64,000 nucleotides of DNA from an uncultured Lachnospiraceae bacterium (lineage in GTDB: Bacteria; Bacillota; Clostridia; Lachnospirales; Lachnospiraceae): assembly GCA_902779355.1 (NCBI GenBank), contig CACZBF010000006.1, positions 162,163 to 226,162 on the forward strand. The letters run 5' to 3'. The notes below the pieces were generated by a model. That model saw only the letters and a program-made list of their open reading frames with translations. It searched no databases and was not told where the DNA came from. The position numbers and the translations under genes are program-made. Below, in pieces: positions 35,430-44,327 of this stretch. Within the stretch, counting starts at the first letter, position 1. The number at the start of each line of letters is the position of its first letter.

Positions 35430-36623
35430 TTATACTCCTGTGTTGCCGTCTACAGCACCGTTGCCGCCATCCGCCGTATCGATCACGCCTCCGCAGATCG
35501 CCTCAATCTCATCCGCTACAGCAGCGCGTTCAAAAGCCAACGTGTAATAGCCGTCACAATAAGGGTCATAAGGCTCTTCATACATCTTAAGCCAATAATA
35601 GCAAGCATCCACCGGCACTTTGGCATGCGCAATGAGCTCGTTCATTTCATGATAGGCATTGCTGTTTAAGATCTGAATGATATATTGCGCCTGCATCTTG
35701 GGATCGCCGATATTGAAGCGGTATGCCTCTCCGGGACCGCCGGGCGCAAACCACTGTTCCGCAAACTGGTAGAAAGCCTCCTTTTTATCGTAGGCGGTAT
35801 ATTGCGCGTAACCATAACCACCGTCCAGATTGACCCATAGATTGTTTCCGTTGAGGTAGCCGTTTGTGGTATCGACGCGCCGCGATTCCAGGAAGTCTTT
35901 CTTATCAATGGTCTTGCGGTTGACTTCCTCCGTGTAATCCGCATCGGAGATCCCCCAAAGGTCGTTGTTGTAATCTTCGAGGTTGGCTGCTTCAAAGTTG
36001 GATTCCGCGTGGAGATTGCACATCACGCCAAGCACCGCGGCCTTATTGCCTTCAAAATGATCGAGCAGAAGCATGTAAAGGAGCTGTTGCTCGGATATGC
36101 CATCTAACGTATCGTAGGGTTTGTCCGGGAAGATCTGCGCATCGAGCATCTCGCCAATCGGCGTGTCATCGATGATCTCCTTCTTTTTCAAAGATGACCC
36201 CGGGATCAGAAACTGAAACAGAAAAAAGACAAAGACAAGGATCCCGCATCCGCCGCACAGGATCAGGATCTTTTTTTTCATCAGGCGTTTCTTTTTATCG
36301 GCTTTGCGGCAGTGCAGGCGGTTTCGTTCCCTCTCGGTCGCTTCTTGATAGAGCGCCTCGATCTGCTCGCTCCGCTTTTTGCGTCTTTTATCAAGCGCTG
36401 CACGATGACGCTGAAGCCGTTTTTTTCTGCGGTGATTGCCCTTGAGGCGTGCGTCATTTTTTTTGCGCACTTCAGCAAGCCGCTTGTCATTCTTTTTTTC
36501 AAGCTGCTTTCTGAGTTCGAACATCCGTTGATATTCGGCCATGCGTTTTTCATAAACCCTGGACGCAAGGTCACCGGAAGACGTGTCCGTCCCCTGTTCC
36601 CCGTCAAAATAGTCCTGATTCAT
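35430..36623 (-). CDS. Membrane-anchored lysozyme-like protein (phage tail-tip lysozyme domain)
   Basis: A 397-residue protein with an unusual layout. The N-terminal ~110 residues are very basic and charged, probably a cytoplasmic coiled coil (RRKKRLQRHRAALDKRRKKR). One membrane span follows (ILILCGGCGILVFVFFLFQF), then an outer domain (~185-375) matching the tail-tip lysozyme family, with VMCNLHAESNFEAANLED holding the catalytic Glu and GYGYAQYTAYDKKEAFYQFA. It likely cuts peptidoglycan. No phage or conjugation genes are nearby. No RBS precedes ATG 36623, but an extended -10 sits 7 nt upstream. The ABC fusion gene follows. Confidence 0.85.
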   Translation of the reverse strand: MNQDYFDGEQGTDTSSGDLASRVYEKRMAEYQRMFELRKQLEKKNDKRLAEVRKKNDARLKGNHRRKKRLQRHRAALDKRRKKRSEQIEALYQEATERERNRLHCRKADKKKRLMKKKILILCGGCGILVFVFFLFQFLIPGSSLKKKEIIDDTPIGEMLDAQIFPDKPYDTLDGISEQQLLYMLLLDHFEGNKAAVLGVMCNLHAESNFEAANLEDYNNDLWGISDADYTEEVNRKTIDKKDFLESRRVDTTNGYLNGNNLWVNLDGGYGYAQYTAYDKKEAFYQFAEQWFAPGGPGEAYRFNIGDPKMQAQYIIQILNSNAYHEMNELIAHAKVPVDACYYWLKMYEEPYDPYCDGYYTLAFERAAVADEIEAICGGVIDTADGGNGAVDGNTGV

Positions 36624-36630
36624 ACTAACT

Positions 36631-36639
36631 AGTGTATCA
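36631..36639 (-). promoter_or_regulatory. Extended -10 box placed for a leaderless start of the lysozyme gene
   Basis: TGATACACT on the minus strand ends 7 nt before ATG 36623, so the start point would be at the ATG. The -35 (TTGCGC) is poor. Confidence 0.4.
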
Positions 36640-36814
36640 GTTTTTCTTATTCGCGCAAGATATTGTGTGTATTTCCCGTGATCCCTGCGATCTCAGTCCC
36701 TTTGTTGATGACATTCAATTTATTTCGACTGTATGTATTGTTCCGACAATTAAATGTTTTCGTAAACAATTATTGCGCATCAATAAATTTTTTTAAATAT
36801 TTTCAAATTTCTTG

Positions 36815-36843
36815 TTGACAAATGAAAATCATTCGGCTATACT
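36815..36843 (+). promoter_or_regulatory. Consensus promoter of the putative non-coding RNA
   Basis: TTGACA (36815-36820), 17-bp spacer, TATACT (36838-36843). This is the best plus-strand promoter in the 606-bp gap between genes. No plausible protein start with an RBS follows. Confidence 0.85.
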
Positions 36844-36849
36844 ACAATT

Positions 36850-37190
36850 ACACCAAGCGAAGAGAGAAAAGAAAAACCGTAATGGTAATTCAAGCAAAGG
36901 AGGTACGGTCCACCGGAAACAGAAATTTTTATCTCAAGAGTTGAATCGGTCTTGGGGAGTCGCTAGGAATTCAGAATGGAAACCTCGACAGGAGATGAAG
37001 AAAAACATGAACAGAGGATCAGCAGCGAAAAGTTGAGATATGATCCCGGTTCAAAGAGGATCGAGGGAAACAAGGTCGGAAGGAGAAGTGCTTTTCAAAC
37101 ACCGAAATCCAGAAAGAGAGGTATAGTCCAATGGACAGTATGTTCTAAGGGCGTCATCGGTAGAAGCGATGGCGCCCAAATTCTTTTTGT
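36850..37190 (+). ncRNA. Putative structured non-coding RNA, about 340 nt
   Basis: A transcript bounded by the promoter at 36815-36843 and the terminator at 37149-37188. The sequence is purine-rich. The only Shine-Dalgarno-like site (AAAGGAGG near 36896) has no start codon at proper spacing, and the open frames either begin inside the promoter or read through the terminator. Possible pairings: CCTCGA (36983-36988) with TCGAGG (37061-37066); GGATCA (37016-37021) with TGATCC (37041-37046); and TGATCC alternatively with GGATC (37058-37062). A GTCC-AAT-GGAC hairpin lies near 37128. I do not recognise tmRNA, RNase P, SRP or 6S features. No known family can be assigned. Confidence 0.6.
37149..37188 (+). 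terminator. Strong intrinsic terminator of the putative RNA
   Basis: GGGCGTCATCG (37149-37159), a 7-nt loop, and CGATGGCGCCC (37167-37177) form an 11-bp stem with one G-U pair, followed by AAATTCTTTTT. On the minus strand no T-run follows, so it acts in the plus direction. Confidence 0.88.
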
Positions 37191-37229
37191 CTATGTAGTT
37201 GGCGGGGGATTGATCACATCCCGCGTCGA

Positions 37230-39236
37230 TCACACCCTCACAAATGCCAGCATTGTCAGATCGTCGAACTGCGGGGCATCTCCCACAAAGCGATCCACGT
37301 CTTCACGCACGCGCACCAGAATCTCATCCGGCTTGGTGTCGATATTCTTCGCAAGAAGTTCTTCCAGTCTCGTCATACCGTAGAGCTCACCGTCCGCATT
37401 GGTAGCCTCCGGCACACCGTCCGTGTAGATAAACAGCTTGTCGCCTTTTTCCAACGTGAACGAATTTTTCTGATACTCGATGCATTCGATCGTCGCAAGC
37501 GGCGGCTTCTTTTTCTGCGGTCTGATCTCTTCGACTTCTCCGTTCCGATGGAGCACCAGCGCCACCTCGTGTCCTGCGTCACAGTACTCCGTATAACCTG
37601 TCGTGAGATCGATCACAGCAATCCAAGCAGTGACAAACAGCATCTCGTCGTTGTTTTCGGAAAGCTGGTTGTTGGTGTTTTTCAATACATCCTCCACAGA
37701 TTCCATCGCCTGGAGATGGTTCTTTAACAGCGTCTTTGCGATGACCATGAAGAGTGCCGCCGGCACGCCCTTGCCGGATACGTCCGCGATCACGACTGCC
37801 AGATGATTGTCATCCACCATGAACATATCGTAGAAGTCTCCGCCGACTTCCTTAGCCGGATCCATGGAAGCAAAGATATCGACATCGTTCCGCTCCGGGA
37901 ATGCCGGGAAAATACTGGGCAGCATATCCGCCTGGATCTTGGTCGCGACGTTCAGCTCAGCACCGATCCGCTCTTTCTCTGCCGTCACTGATGTCAGATC
38001 TGCGATATATTGCTTTAAGGATCCTGCCATGTCATTGAAGCTCTTTGCAAGATCTCCCACTTCATCATTGATCAGTATCTCGGCACGATGATCAAGATTG
38101 CCGCCGCTGATCTCAGCAGCGTCCTGACCAAGTGCCAGAATGGGCTTGGTCAGTCTGGTTGCAAACCCTCTGACTACAAAGAATACCAGGATTGCTACCA
38201 ATACGAACACAATGACAAAGATCAGGATCGTCGACTGGATAGATCGGATGATGTTGTGAACCGGTTTCATCACGACGGATTCCGGCAGACGCACGCAGAA
38301 CATCCAGTCTGTGGTCTCAATCGGTGCATAACCGTAATAGATCCCCTGATTGCTCAGAGACACGCCGGTCTCTTTGGCGATGATCTTATCCAAAGTCGTG
38401 TTATCAATGCCCTCATCGTCCGCAATTTTCTTTTCCTCTCCGTCCACGGAGATTTCATTCCCCGCATTGTCCACAAGCATCGCATAAGAGCCTTCCGGGA
38501 GGTTCATCTTCACAACCGCCTCATACAAGTCGGCGATCACGATATCCATGCCGATCACGCCCGCAAACTTGTCTTCGTCATCATAGAACGGCGCCATACA
38601 GGTGATCGTAAGACCTCTGCCGAACGAATCCATATAGACATCCGTAAAGCAAGCCTTCTGTTCCTCTTTTGCCTTGGTGTACCAGCTCGATTCAAAATAA
38701 TTATACGGTGTGCCCGGCTTAATATCAGATTGTGTATCATAGCATAAGATCTCGCCTTTTTCGGTACCGAGGTAGACCGCAGCGATCACGCTGTTTTCTT
38801 CCGACATCACAGGATACAAAATCTGCTCCACGTTTGCCAAAAGCAGTGCCTCCTCATCGATGGCATCCTGATCGACATCCTCACTGGCTGGAACCCGCTG
38901 CATGGTAAGAATCCCCGCATTTTTAGCATCAAGCGGCGGCACCTCTTTATCCACATAATCTTCCGGATGCAGATACAACTCATGCAGGAAAACCGCAAAC
39001 TGGTTGATGTAATCCTCATAGGTACCAAGCTCGGTATCAGCGAGGTCGGACTTCCCCGTCACCGTCTGCAGGATATTTTCTTCGGTCATTGTCTGCAGCG
39101 CATCCGAACTGATATTTCTGATCCGCAGCATACTGACGATACCGACGATACTCATGATCAGCAGCGACGCCGTGACGATGATCATCACCATCCGAAATAC
39201 TCTACTTCTGATTGAAACCCGTTTTTTCGTTTCCAT
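37230..39236 (-). CDS. Membrane SpoIIE-type PP2C phosphatase with Cache sensor
   Basis: A 668-residue sensor phosphatase: N-terminal span (~15-36), a double-Cache outer domain (~40-330, TPYNYFESSWYTKAKEEQKA), a second span (~335-355), HAMP (RLTKPILALGQDAAEISGGN) and a PP2C domain of the SpoIIE/RsbU type. The PP2C metal aspartates lie in EVGGDFYDMF, IADVSGKGVPAALFM and FDDLTMLAFV. Such enzymes dephosphorylate STAS-domain proteins in partner-switching circuits. It is the last gene of a five-gene operon, 4 bp after the ATP-grasp gene. The only STAS protein in the window is fused to a methyltransferase at 59793. Confidence 0.93.
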   Translation of the reverse strand: METKKRVSIRSRVFRMVMIIVTASLLIMSIVGIVSMLRIRNISSDALQTMTEENILQTVTGKSDLADTELGTYEDYINQFAVFLHELYLHPEDYVDKEVPPLDAKNAGILTMQRVPASEDVDQDAIDEEALLLANVEQILYPVMSEENSVIAAVYLGTEKGEILCYDTQSDIKPGTPYNYFESSWYTKAKEEQKACFTDVYMDSFGRGLTITCMAPFYDDEDKFAGVIGMDIVIADLYEAVVKMNLPEGSYAMLVDNAGNEISVDGEEKKIADDEGIDNTTLDKIIAKETGVSLSNQGIYYGYAPIETTDWMFCVRLPESVVMKPVHNIIRSIQSTILIFVIVFVLVAILVFFVVRGFATRLTKPILALGQDAAEISGGNLDHRAEILINDEVGDLAKSFNDMAGSLKQYIADLTSVTAEKERIGAELNVATKIQADMLPSIFPAFPERNDVDIFASMDPAKEVGGDFYDMFMVDDNHLAVVIADVSGKGVPAALFMVIAKTLLKNHLQAMESVEDVLKNTNNQLSENNDEMLFVTAWIAVIDLTTGYTEYCDAGHEVALVLHRNGEVEEIRPQKKKPPLATIECIEYQKNSFTLEKGDKLFIYTDGVPEATNADGELYGMTRLEELLAKNIDTKPDEILVRVREDVDRFVGDAPQFDDLTMLAFVRV

Positions 39237-39240
39237 ACGT

Positions 39241-40581
39241 TTATGCCTCCACCTGTGCCAAACTCACAATGTTCTGATAGGTCAGATCTCCGATCAGATC
39301 CGGCTCTGCTTCTTTCATACTGTTGATATGTTCCATGAGTTCTTCTTTTGTATCGCCTACAACAACAAACTCACAATAACCGACTTCATCCGTCTTCGAC
39401 ACCGCAAGTCTGAATCTCATGATATAGGTAATAAACGAGTACTTGTCTTTTAACGCCTGCATGCGTTCATCCGAAAGCATCTGTGCTTTGAAATCCACCA
39501 CCTGTTTCAGATGCTCTCTGTCCATCGGGGTGATTTCGTCCAAAGCCGTCTCCACATAGGGTGAAAAAACACTCTTTTCGCGCATGGAAGCCGGCATCAG
39601 TGTCAGCAGAGAGTAGCGTGGGTTCACTTCTATAATAAACCATTTTCCTTCGGAAAACATCAAGTCAATTTCCGCAGCTCCTTTCAGCTGCAAAAGTTCT
39701 GCAAGCCGCTGCATCTCGCTGTCCAAGGTTGGGATCTCATATTTTTCATCCAAGACGGGACCAAACTTCACGCTTGCAAACGGATCGGTCACCCCCTCTT
39801 CGGATGCGGAGAATTTGATCGCAGGCGTCACCAGATAATTCCCGGGAACTCCGTAAATCTCCACGCCGAAATTCTCCCCCCGAATCCATTCCTCCACAAG
39901 CACGTCCACATGCGGATCTCCGGCGGTCAGAATGTTCATTGCCTCCTCCGGCGTCTTTACCACGGAAAGACCGACTGAGCCGGCGCAGCAATCCGGCTTG
40001 ATGACCACCGGAAAATGGAATTCCGAGAGCGTATACGCAACATATTCCCGATAAATATTCTTCAGGATCCCCGGATCCTGCTCTGCAAAAAAGAGATTCG
40101 ATTTGACCAGAAGATGCCTGGCCACATGAAACCCATTTTGAGAGAGCAGTTCGTTCATGCTGAATTTTTCAAATGTGATCATCGCGGCATCCGGTTCATG
40201 TGCGATCGTTTTGATCCCGCGCGCATTCAGTTTTTTCGCGATCACGGCGTCACGCACCTGATCCCAGTCATAGGGGATCTCCGGCACACTGACCGCTACG
40301 GCGACATCCGGTTTGTCCGATGCGATCAGGTCTGCGATCTCATCCGTACTGCTGTCAAGAGAAAGCGGAACATACCGCACCTTCTCCGGGATGTCCGTCA
40401 ATTTACCACCCAAAGCATCCACCACGTGAGTTCCGGGCAAAATCACATAAAACGTGATCGAAAGATCTTCTGTCGCGCATCTGTCCCAATCTGCAGCCCT
40501 GCGCGGAAAATAGGTCATCTCCGCCGTATACGGGCATTCCGGACCCATACCGCCGGTACAAAATAACGCGATTTTCTTCAT
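39241..40581 (-). CDS. ATP-grasp ligase-like protein
   Basis: A 446-residue protein whose N-terminal part resembles a nucleotide or precursor-binding fold (MKKIALFCTGGMGPECPYTA) and whose middle (~165-340) is an ATP-grasp domain. Visible elements are FPVVIKPDCCAGSVGLSVVK (ATP-binding loop), VLVEEWIRGENFGVEIYGVP and the metal-binding region AAEIDLMFSEGKWFIIEVNP. ATP-grasp ligases join a carboxylate to an amine or thiol through acyl-phosphate. The substrate is unknown; cyanophycin, D-Ala-D-Ala and peptide-tailoring ligases are all possible relatives. The operon also encodes a phosphopantetheinyl transferase and a transporter, which suggests a small-molecule pathway. Confidence 0.85.
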   Translation of the reverse strand: MKKIALFCTGGMGPECPYTAEMTYFPRRAADWDRCATEDLSITFYVILPGTHVVDALGGKLTDIPEKVRYVPLSLDSSTDEIADLIASDKPDVAVAVSVPEIPYDWDQVRDAVIAKKLNARGIKTIAHEPDAAMITFEKFSMNELLSQNGFHVARHLLVKSNLFFAEQDPGILKNIYREYVAYTLSEFHFPVVIKPDCCAGSVGLSVVKTPEEAMNILTAGDPHVDVLVEEWIRGENFGVEIYGVPGNYLVTPAIKFSASEEGVTDPFASVKFGPVLDEKYEIPTLDSEMQRLAELLQLKGAAEIDLMFSEGKWFIIEVNPRYSLLTLMPASMREKSVFSPYVETALDEITPMDREHLKQVVDFKAQMLSDERMQALKDKYSFITYIMRFRLAVSKTDEVGYCEFVVVGDTKEELMEHINSMKEAEPDLIGDLTYQNIVSLAQVEA

Positions 40582-40583
40582 CT

Positions 40584-42320
40584 TTATCCTCGCTCCATAG
40601 TAATCTGTGTATTATTCATCCCCATTATGTAATCATAAGACAGATTGTGAGGCAAGGAGTTTAACATGATAAAATTCTCCGCCATATCATCATCTGCCTG
40701 ACTGGTCGGGTCAAACGGCTCGCCAATACTGCGGAAATTCATCGTGATGATATCTTCCTTGATCCGGAGCAGAAAGTCAATATCGCCGCGCTCCTTGCGA
40801 TGATGATGTGTATACACCGCCATCTCCTCACACATCAGCCCCACCTTCATAGCAATCTTGTGGGCAATCCCGTGCTCCGAGCAAAATTCAATCATTTCCT
40901 CGCTGGCAGCGGAAATCTGCACATCATCATCCATGATGGAGAGATTCAGTACCGCCGTATCTCCTCTGTCCTCTCGCACCAGTGAAATATCCGCATATTG
41001 ATCCTTATGTGATAAGTATATGCCGCTGTTGATGATCACAATCACAAGCAGCATAAGCGCTGCCGAGATCGGATAGGAGATAAACACGCCGTCCAGACCA
41101 ATCGAGCGTGAAAGAAAATACCCGATCGGAATTACAAAAAGGCCGTCCATCATACTGATAAAGAAGGCATATCCCTTTCGCTGCTCCACCTGAAAGAATC
41201 GCATGAACTGGATTGCCACACCACGGGTAAGATACGTCAGGCAGAAAAGCCGGATCCCGCGCATTCCCATTTGAACCACGGTCGGATCCTTCAGGCCGTA
41301 CAGGATCGTCATCCCCTGCGGGAAAATAAGGAAAAGTGCGATCAATATCACAGCAAACATCAACTGTAATCGGAAGGATCGCATCAGCACCGCAAGTTCC
41401 CCTTTATAATCCTTCTGGCCCGAGAGCATTGCAAGGAACGGCTGCGCAGCATCCGCAACGCCGAGCAAAAAGACCGATGCGATGGAAAAGGACTGCAAAC
41501 ACAGGGAAAAGGCCACCACGCCAACCCTGCCGCCTTCAACGGCTGCTATATTGTTGCTGAACGCATATTTGATCGCATAACAGATCTGCAGAAATGCCGT
41601 AGCGGCGCCCTGTGTACAGATCATGGGCACAATATAAAAGTCAGCGGCGTGTACCCGATGCCGGACGATTTCGACGTTTTTCTTTTTGATGAGGACAGCC
41701 ATCACCACAGCACCGATCAGATACCCGGTAATCGTCGCCCAGGCAGCACCCTCGACGCCCATTCCGAACACACGAATATAGACAATGTCCATCACAAGGT
41801 TCAGTCCGTTTGCCACAATATTGACGGTCGTCGCAATGACCGGCGCTCCGCTGGGCGGAAGATAACATAAAAAAGTCAGCATCAGGACAAGCACCGGTGC
41901 TGTCAAAAGCAAAATCTGGTAATAAGAAGTGAATGCGGGGCGCAGCGCTTCGTCCACGCAGAGAACCGACGTGATCGGACCTTTTGCAAGCGTACAGATC
42001 AAGAGGATCGCCAGACCGAGGATCACGGCCAAGATCATGGAAACGGTAAACACCTTCCCTGCCTTCTCCTTCTCCCATTTACCGAGATAAATGGCATACA
42101 GAGTCGCACCGCCGCTGCCGAGCAGAACATAGCAGGATGCGATGATCAAAATCACCGGGCATCCCAGATTTGCGATCGCAAGTGCGTCACTGTCCAAAAG
42201 GTTTGAAACCAGCATGCAATCCACAAACTCATTCAGCGCAAGTGCCAACGACGTCAAAATTGACGGAATCAGATACTGCCTGTACTTTTTCGCTAAAATA
42301 CCGTCTTTCTTTGGATGCAA
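40584..42320 (-). CDS. MATE-type transporter fused to an RsbW-like ATPase domain
   Basis: A 578-residue fusion. Residues ~1-455 form a MATE multidrug/metabolite exporter with about twelve spans (FVDCMLVSNLLDSDALAIAN near the start). Residues ~460-578 form a cytoplasmic HATPase domain of the anti-sigma kinase type, with LMCEEMAVYTHHH and IGEPFDPTSQ and the end MGMNNTQITM. The N-box Asn appears to be Tyr and the usual DxGxG glycine box is altered, so kinase activity is doubtful and it may only bind partners. It sits in an operon with a SpoIIE-type phosphatase, which suggests that transport is under partner-switch control. Confidence 0.85.
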   Translation of the reverse strand: MHPKKDGILAKKYRQYLIPSILTSLALALNEFVDCMLVSNLLDSDALAIANLGCPVILIIASCYVLLGSGGATLYAIYLGKWEKEKAGKVFTVSMILAVILGLAILLICTLAKGPITSVLCVDEALRPAFTSYYQILLLTAPVLVLMLTFLCYLPPSGAPVIATTVNIVANGLNLVMDIVYIRVFGMGVEGAAWATITGYLIGAVVMAVLIKKKNVEIVRHRVHAADFYIVPMICTQGAATAFLQICYAIKYAFSNNIAAVEGGRVGVVAFSLCLQSFSIASVFLLGVADAAQPFLAMLSGQKDYKGELAVLMRSFRLQLMFAVILIALFLIFPQGMTILYGLKDPTVVQMGMRGIRLFCLTYLTRGVAIQFMRFFQVEQRKGYAFFISMMDGLFVIPIGYFLSRSIGLDGVFISYPISAALMLLVIVIINSGIYLSHKDQYADISLVREDRGDTAVLNLSIMDDDVQISAASEEMIEFCSEHGIAHKIAMKVGLMCEEMAVYTHHHRKERGDIDFLLRIKEDIITMNFRSIGEPFDPTSQADDDMAENFIMLNSLPHNLSYDYIMGMNNTQITMERG

Positions 42321-42335
42321 AACAAGGTTCCTCCG

Positions 42336-43010
42336 CTAATGCTTTGTTTCCCATGAAATACAAACAGATATGACATAATCATGGTCATATCGCCACTGGT
42401 GTATCCTGCAATCCTGAAGTGCTCCATCCCGCATGACTTTTGCGCTGCCGAGATAGAAAACATCCTTCAGATCTCCCTTCAGAGAAGGCGTTTCTGAGGA
42501 TTCTTTCGAAAACTGTACGTCATATCTTTGAAAATCCAGAGAAATCCCTTCTCCGGTGTATTTCACATAGCTCTCTCTGGCGGTCCAGATCCTGTAAAAA
42601 GCGACCAGTCGGTCCTTCTCTCCTTCCATCCATTCCTTTTCGGATTCCGAATAAAAACGTTTGGCGATCGCACTTTTTCTGTCCCGAAGACGCTCGATAT
42701 CACAGCCCACCGAGGAGTCCGATACTGCCATGATCACATAATCCCCGGCATGACTGATGTTGAAATCGAGTCCGTCGATCCGCGGTCTACCATGAGCGTC
42801 AAGTACGATCTCATCCGGACTGTGTCCATGAGCCTTCAGTCGCTCTGCGATCAGGAGACCGGCACAAGTCCCCCGTTTCCGATCCTCTACTGCCTTGTAC
42901 TTCCTAATCTTTTCTTGTCTTGCTTCCGATAAGGAAGAAAACGTTTCCGAATCCTCAAGTGGATCGACGAGATCCCTGCACTCTCTAATGTAGCATTCCA
43001 CTCCGTTCAT
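42336..43010 (-). CDS. 4'-phosphopantetheinyl transferase, Sfp type
   Basis: Attaches the pantetheine arm of CoA to carrier proteins. The 224-residue enzyme has FNISHAGDYV, the metal-binding VGCDIERL and the catalytic FYRIWTARESYVKYTGEGIS. This length and the pseudo-dimer layout fit Sfp (broad, secondary-metabolite type) rather than the short AcpS. No carrier protein, adenylation or ketosynthase gene is visible in the window, so its target lies elsewhere or is unusual. It lies 15 bp after the MATE fusion in gene order and 15 bp from the DUF3089 gene, within one operon. Confidence 0.92.
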   Translation of the reverse strand: MNGVECYIRECRDLVDPLEDSETFSSLSEARQEKIRKYKAVEDRKRGTCAGLLIAERLKAHGHSPDEIVLDAHGRPRIDGLDFNISHAGDYVIMAVSDSSVGCDIERLRDRKSAIAKRFYSESEKEWMEGEKDRLVAFYRIWTARESYVKYTGEGISLDFQRYDVQFSKESSETPSLKGDLKDVFYLGSAKVMRDGALQDCRIHQWRYDHDYVISVCISWETKH

Positions 43011-43025
43011 TTCAATATCATCCGC

Positions 43026-44258
43026 TTATTGCCGTTCCATCCAGTGTGCGACCCGGGTCGCCACATTTTCCATGATACTGTAATAATACAGGGAATAATC
43101 ACTGCTGTGATAGCTCTCCGGACCGAACACCTCCGGCATTTCAGGATTGGAGATCTTCATATAAGGAACGCACTCCGTCGTACAGATCACGACGCCGCGC
43201 TCTTTATCAACCTCAGCATCCGCAATCCCAGGGTGAGATTCCGTAAACGATTCGTTGATCACCTTTCCCACCAGATCCTCGATTGTGGTCCTTGTATAAT
43301 GAAGCTCCTTGAGATCATAACGAAGAGAGACCGCTTCATCTTCCAATGCACCCGCCATATCATCCACGCGGCTCCCGGGGCAATCCTCCGCCGGCGCATA
43401 CGTTTCCTCAAGCGTCCAGGAGATCGGATTGATGGAAATGCCGCCTTCTTCAACGACGATATTATCCGCATCTTTATTTCCGGGACCTTCCGTGTTCCAG
43501 GAGATGATCACGCCCGTGTCATCGGGCCCTTTTGCAAATTTCAAATGAGGATAATTCTGTAGATCCTGTTCGGTCACGGAAAACCCGACCAGGTAAGCCG
43601 CGACCATCCTCTCATAATACTCGGGATGCAAGCGGAAGTACTCTTCCAGCGCGATCTTTAAGAGGATCGACCCCTGAGAGTGGCCGGCCAGAATGAACGG
43701 CCGTCCCTCATTATAGTGTTCGAAATAGTAGTCCAGTGCTGCATAAATATCTGTGCGCTGCTCCTGCTTATGGAAGTCCTCCAATTCCTGTCCTCTGAGA
43801 TCGGCCACCGCCGCCATATTGGTCTGCCGGTAAAAGGGTGCAAAGACATTCGTGCTCTCCTCAAAGGCGGTCGCATTCTTGACATAAGTATCATAGGCGC
43901 CGACGCGCATGATCGGATCATCAATGTCCACAATGTCAGGTGCAATATCCAGCGTATTTGTCACAATTGTGGGGTAAACATAGAAGGTATCGACCTCTTT
44001 CGTGATCTCTTCCGGGATCATCAGCCAATTATCGGCATAGGAATAGTCATTCGGAACACCAACGAGAGGCGTGTCATAAAAATCTGCCCTGTCATCCGGT
44101 GTCTGTGCGTTGAAGGCTTCCCGTTTTTCCTTTTTTTCCTGAATGGTTCCGACTGCATTTTCTGCTTTATAGGCCTGATTTGATACACTGACGGGGTTGC
44201 AGGCGGTAAAGATGAATATTGCAACAAGAAGTGTTGCGGAAATGAATGCTTTTTTCAA
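43026..44258 (-). CDS. DUF3089 lipoprotein, alpha/beta hydrolase-like
   Basis: A 410-residue exported protein with signal peptide and lipobox (IFIFTAC). It uses a TTG start at 44258 behind AGGAGG. The body matches DUF3089: VDTFYVYPTIVTNT near residue 90, a nucleophile elbow GHSQGS near 193, and a later Asp/His region around CPGSRVDDMAGA and a tail rich in Tyr. It is probably a serine hydrolase on the outer face, substrate unknown. It is the first gene of the operon leading to the SpoIIE phosphatase and has its own promoter (44287-44315). Confidence 0.85.
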   Translation of the reverse strand: MKKAFISATLLVAIFIFTACNPVSVSNQAYKAENAVGTIQEKKEKREAFNAQTPDDRADFYDTPLVGVPNDYSYADNWLMIPEEITKEVDTFYVYPTIVTNTLDIAPDIVDIDDPIMRVGAYDTYVKNATAFEESTNVFAPFYRQTNMAAVADLRGQELEDFHKQEQRTDIYAALDYYFEHYNEGRPFILAGHSQGSILLKIALEEYFRLHPEYYERMVAAYLVGFSVTEQDLQNYPHLKFAKGPDDTGVIISWNTEGPGNKDADNIVVEEGGISINPISWTLEETYAPAEDCPGSRVDDMAGALEDEAVSLRYDLKELHYTRTTIEDLVGKVINESFTESHPGIADAEVDKERGVVICTTECVPYMKISNPEMPEVFGPESYHSSDYSLYYYSIMENVATRVAHWMERQ

Positions 44259-44286
44259 TTCACATCCTCCTACTCATATTATGGAC

Positions 44287-44315
44287 AGTATACCACGCCT
44301 GTCATCACATGAAAA
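44287..44315 (-). promoter_or_regulatory. Promoter of the DUF3089-to-phosphatase operon
   Basis: On the minus strand TTTTCA (44315-44310), a 17-bp spacer ending in TGG, and TATACT (44292-44287). It lies between the ANTAR stop and the DUF3089 start, separating this operon from the nitrogen block. Confidence 0.65.
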
Positions 44316-44327
44316 GAAGGATGCCTC

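Noticed and set aside
36812..37036. 74-codon frame in the putative RNA
   Set aside because: It starts inside the promoter, so the start codon would not be transcribed; composition is Lys/Arg/Asn-rich without pattern.
36850..37190. Known housekeeping RNA (tmRNA, RNase P, SRP, 6S)
   Set aside because: None of the conserved segments I know for these RNAs can be found; flagged as unknown instead.
36976..37383. 135-codon frame across the RNA terminator
   Set aside because: It reads through a strong intrinsic terminator into the antisense of the phosphatase gene, and has no RBS.
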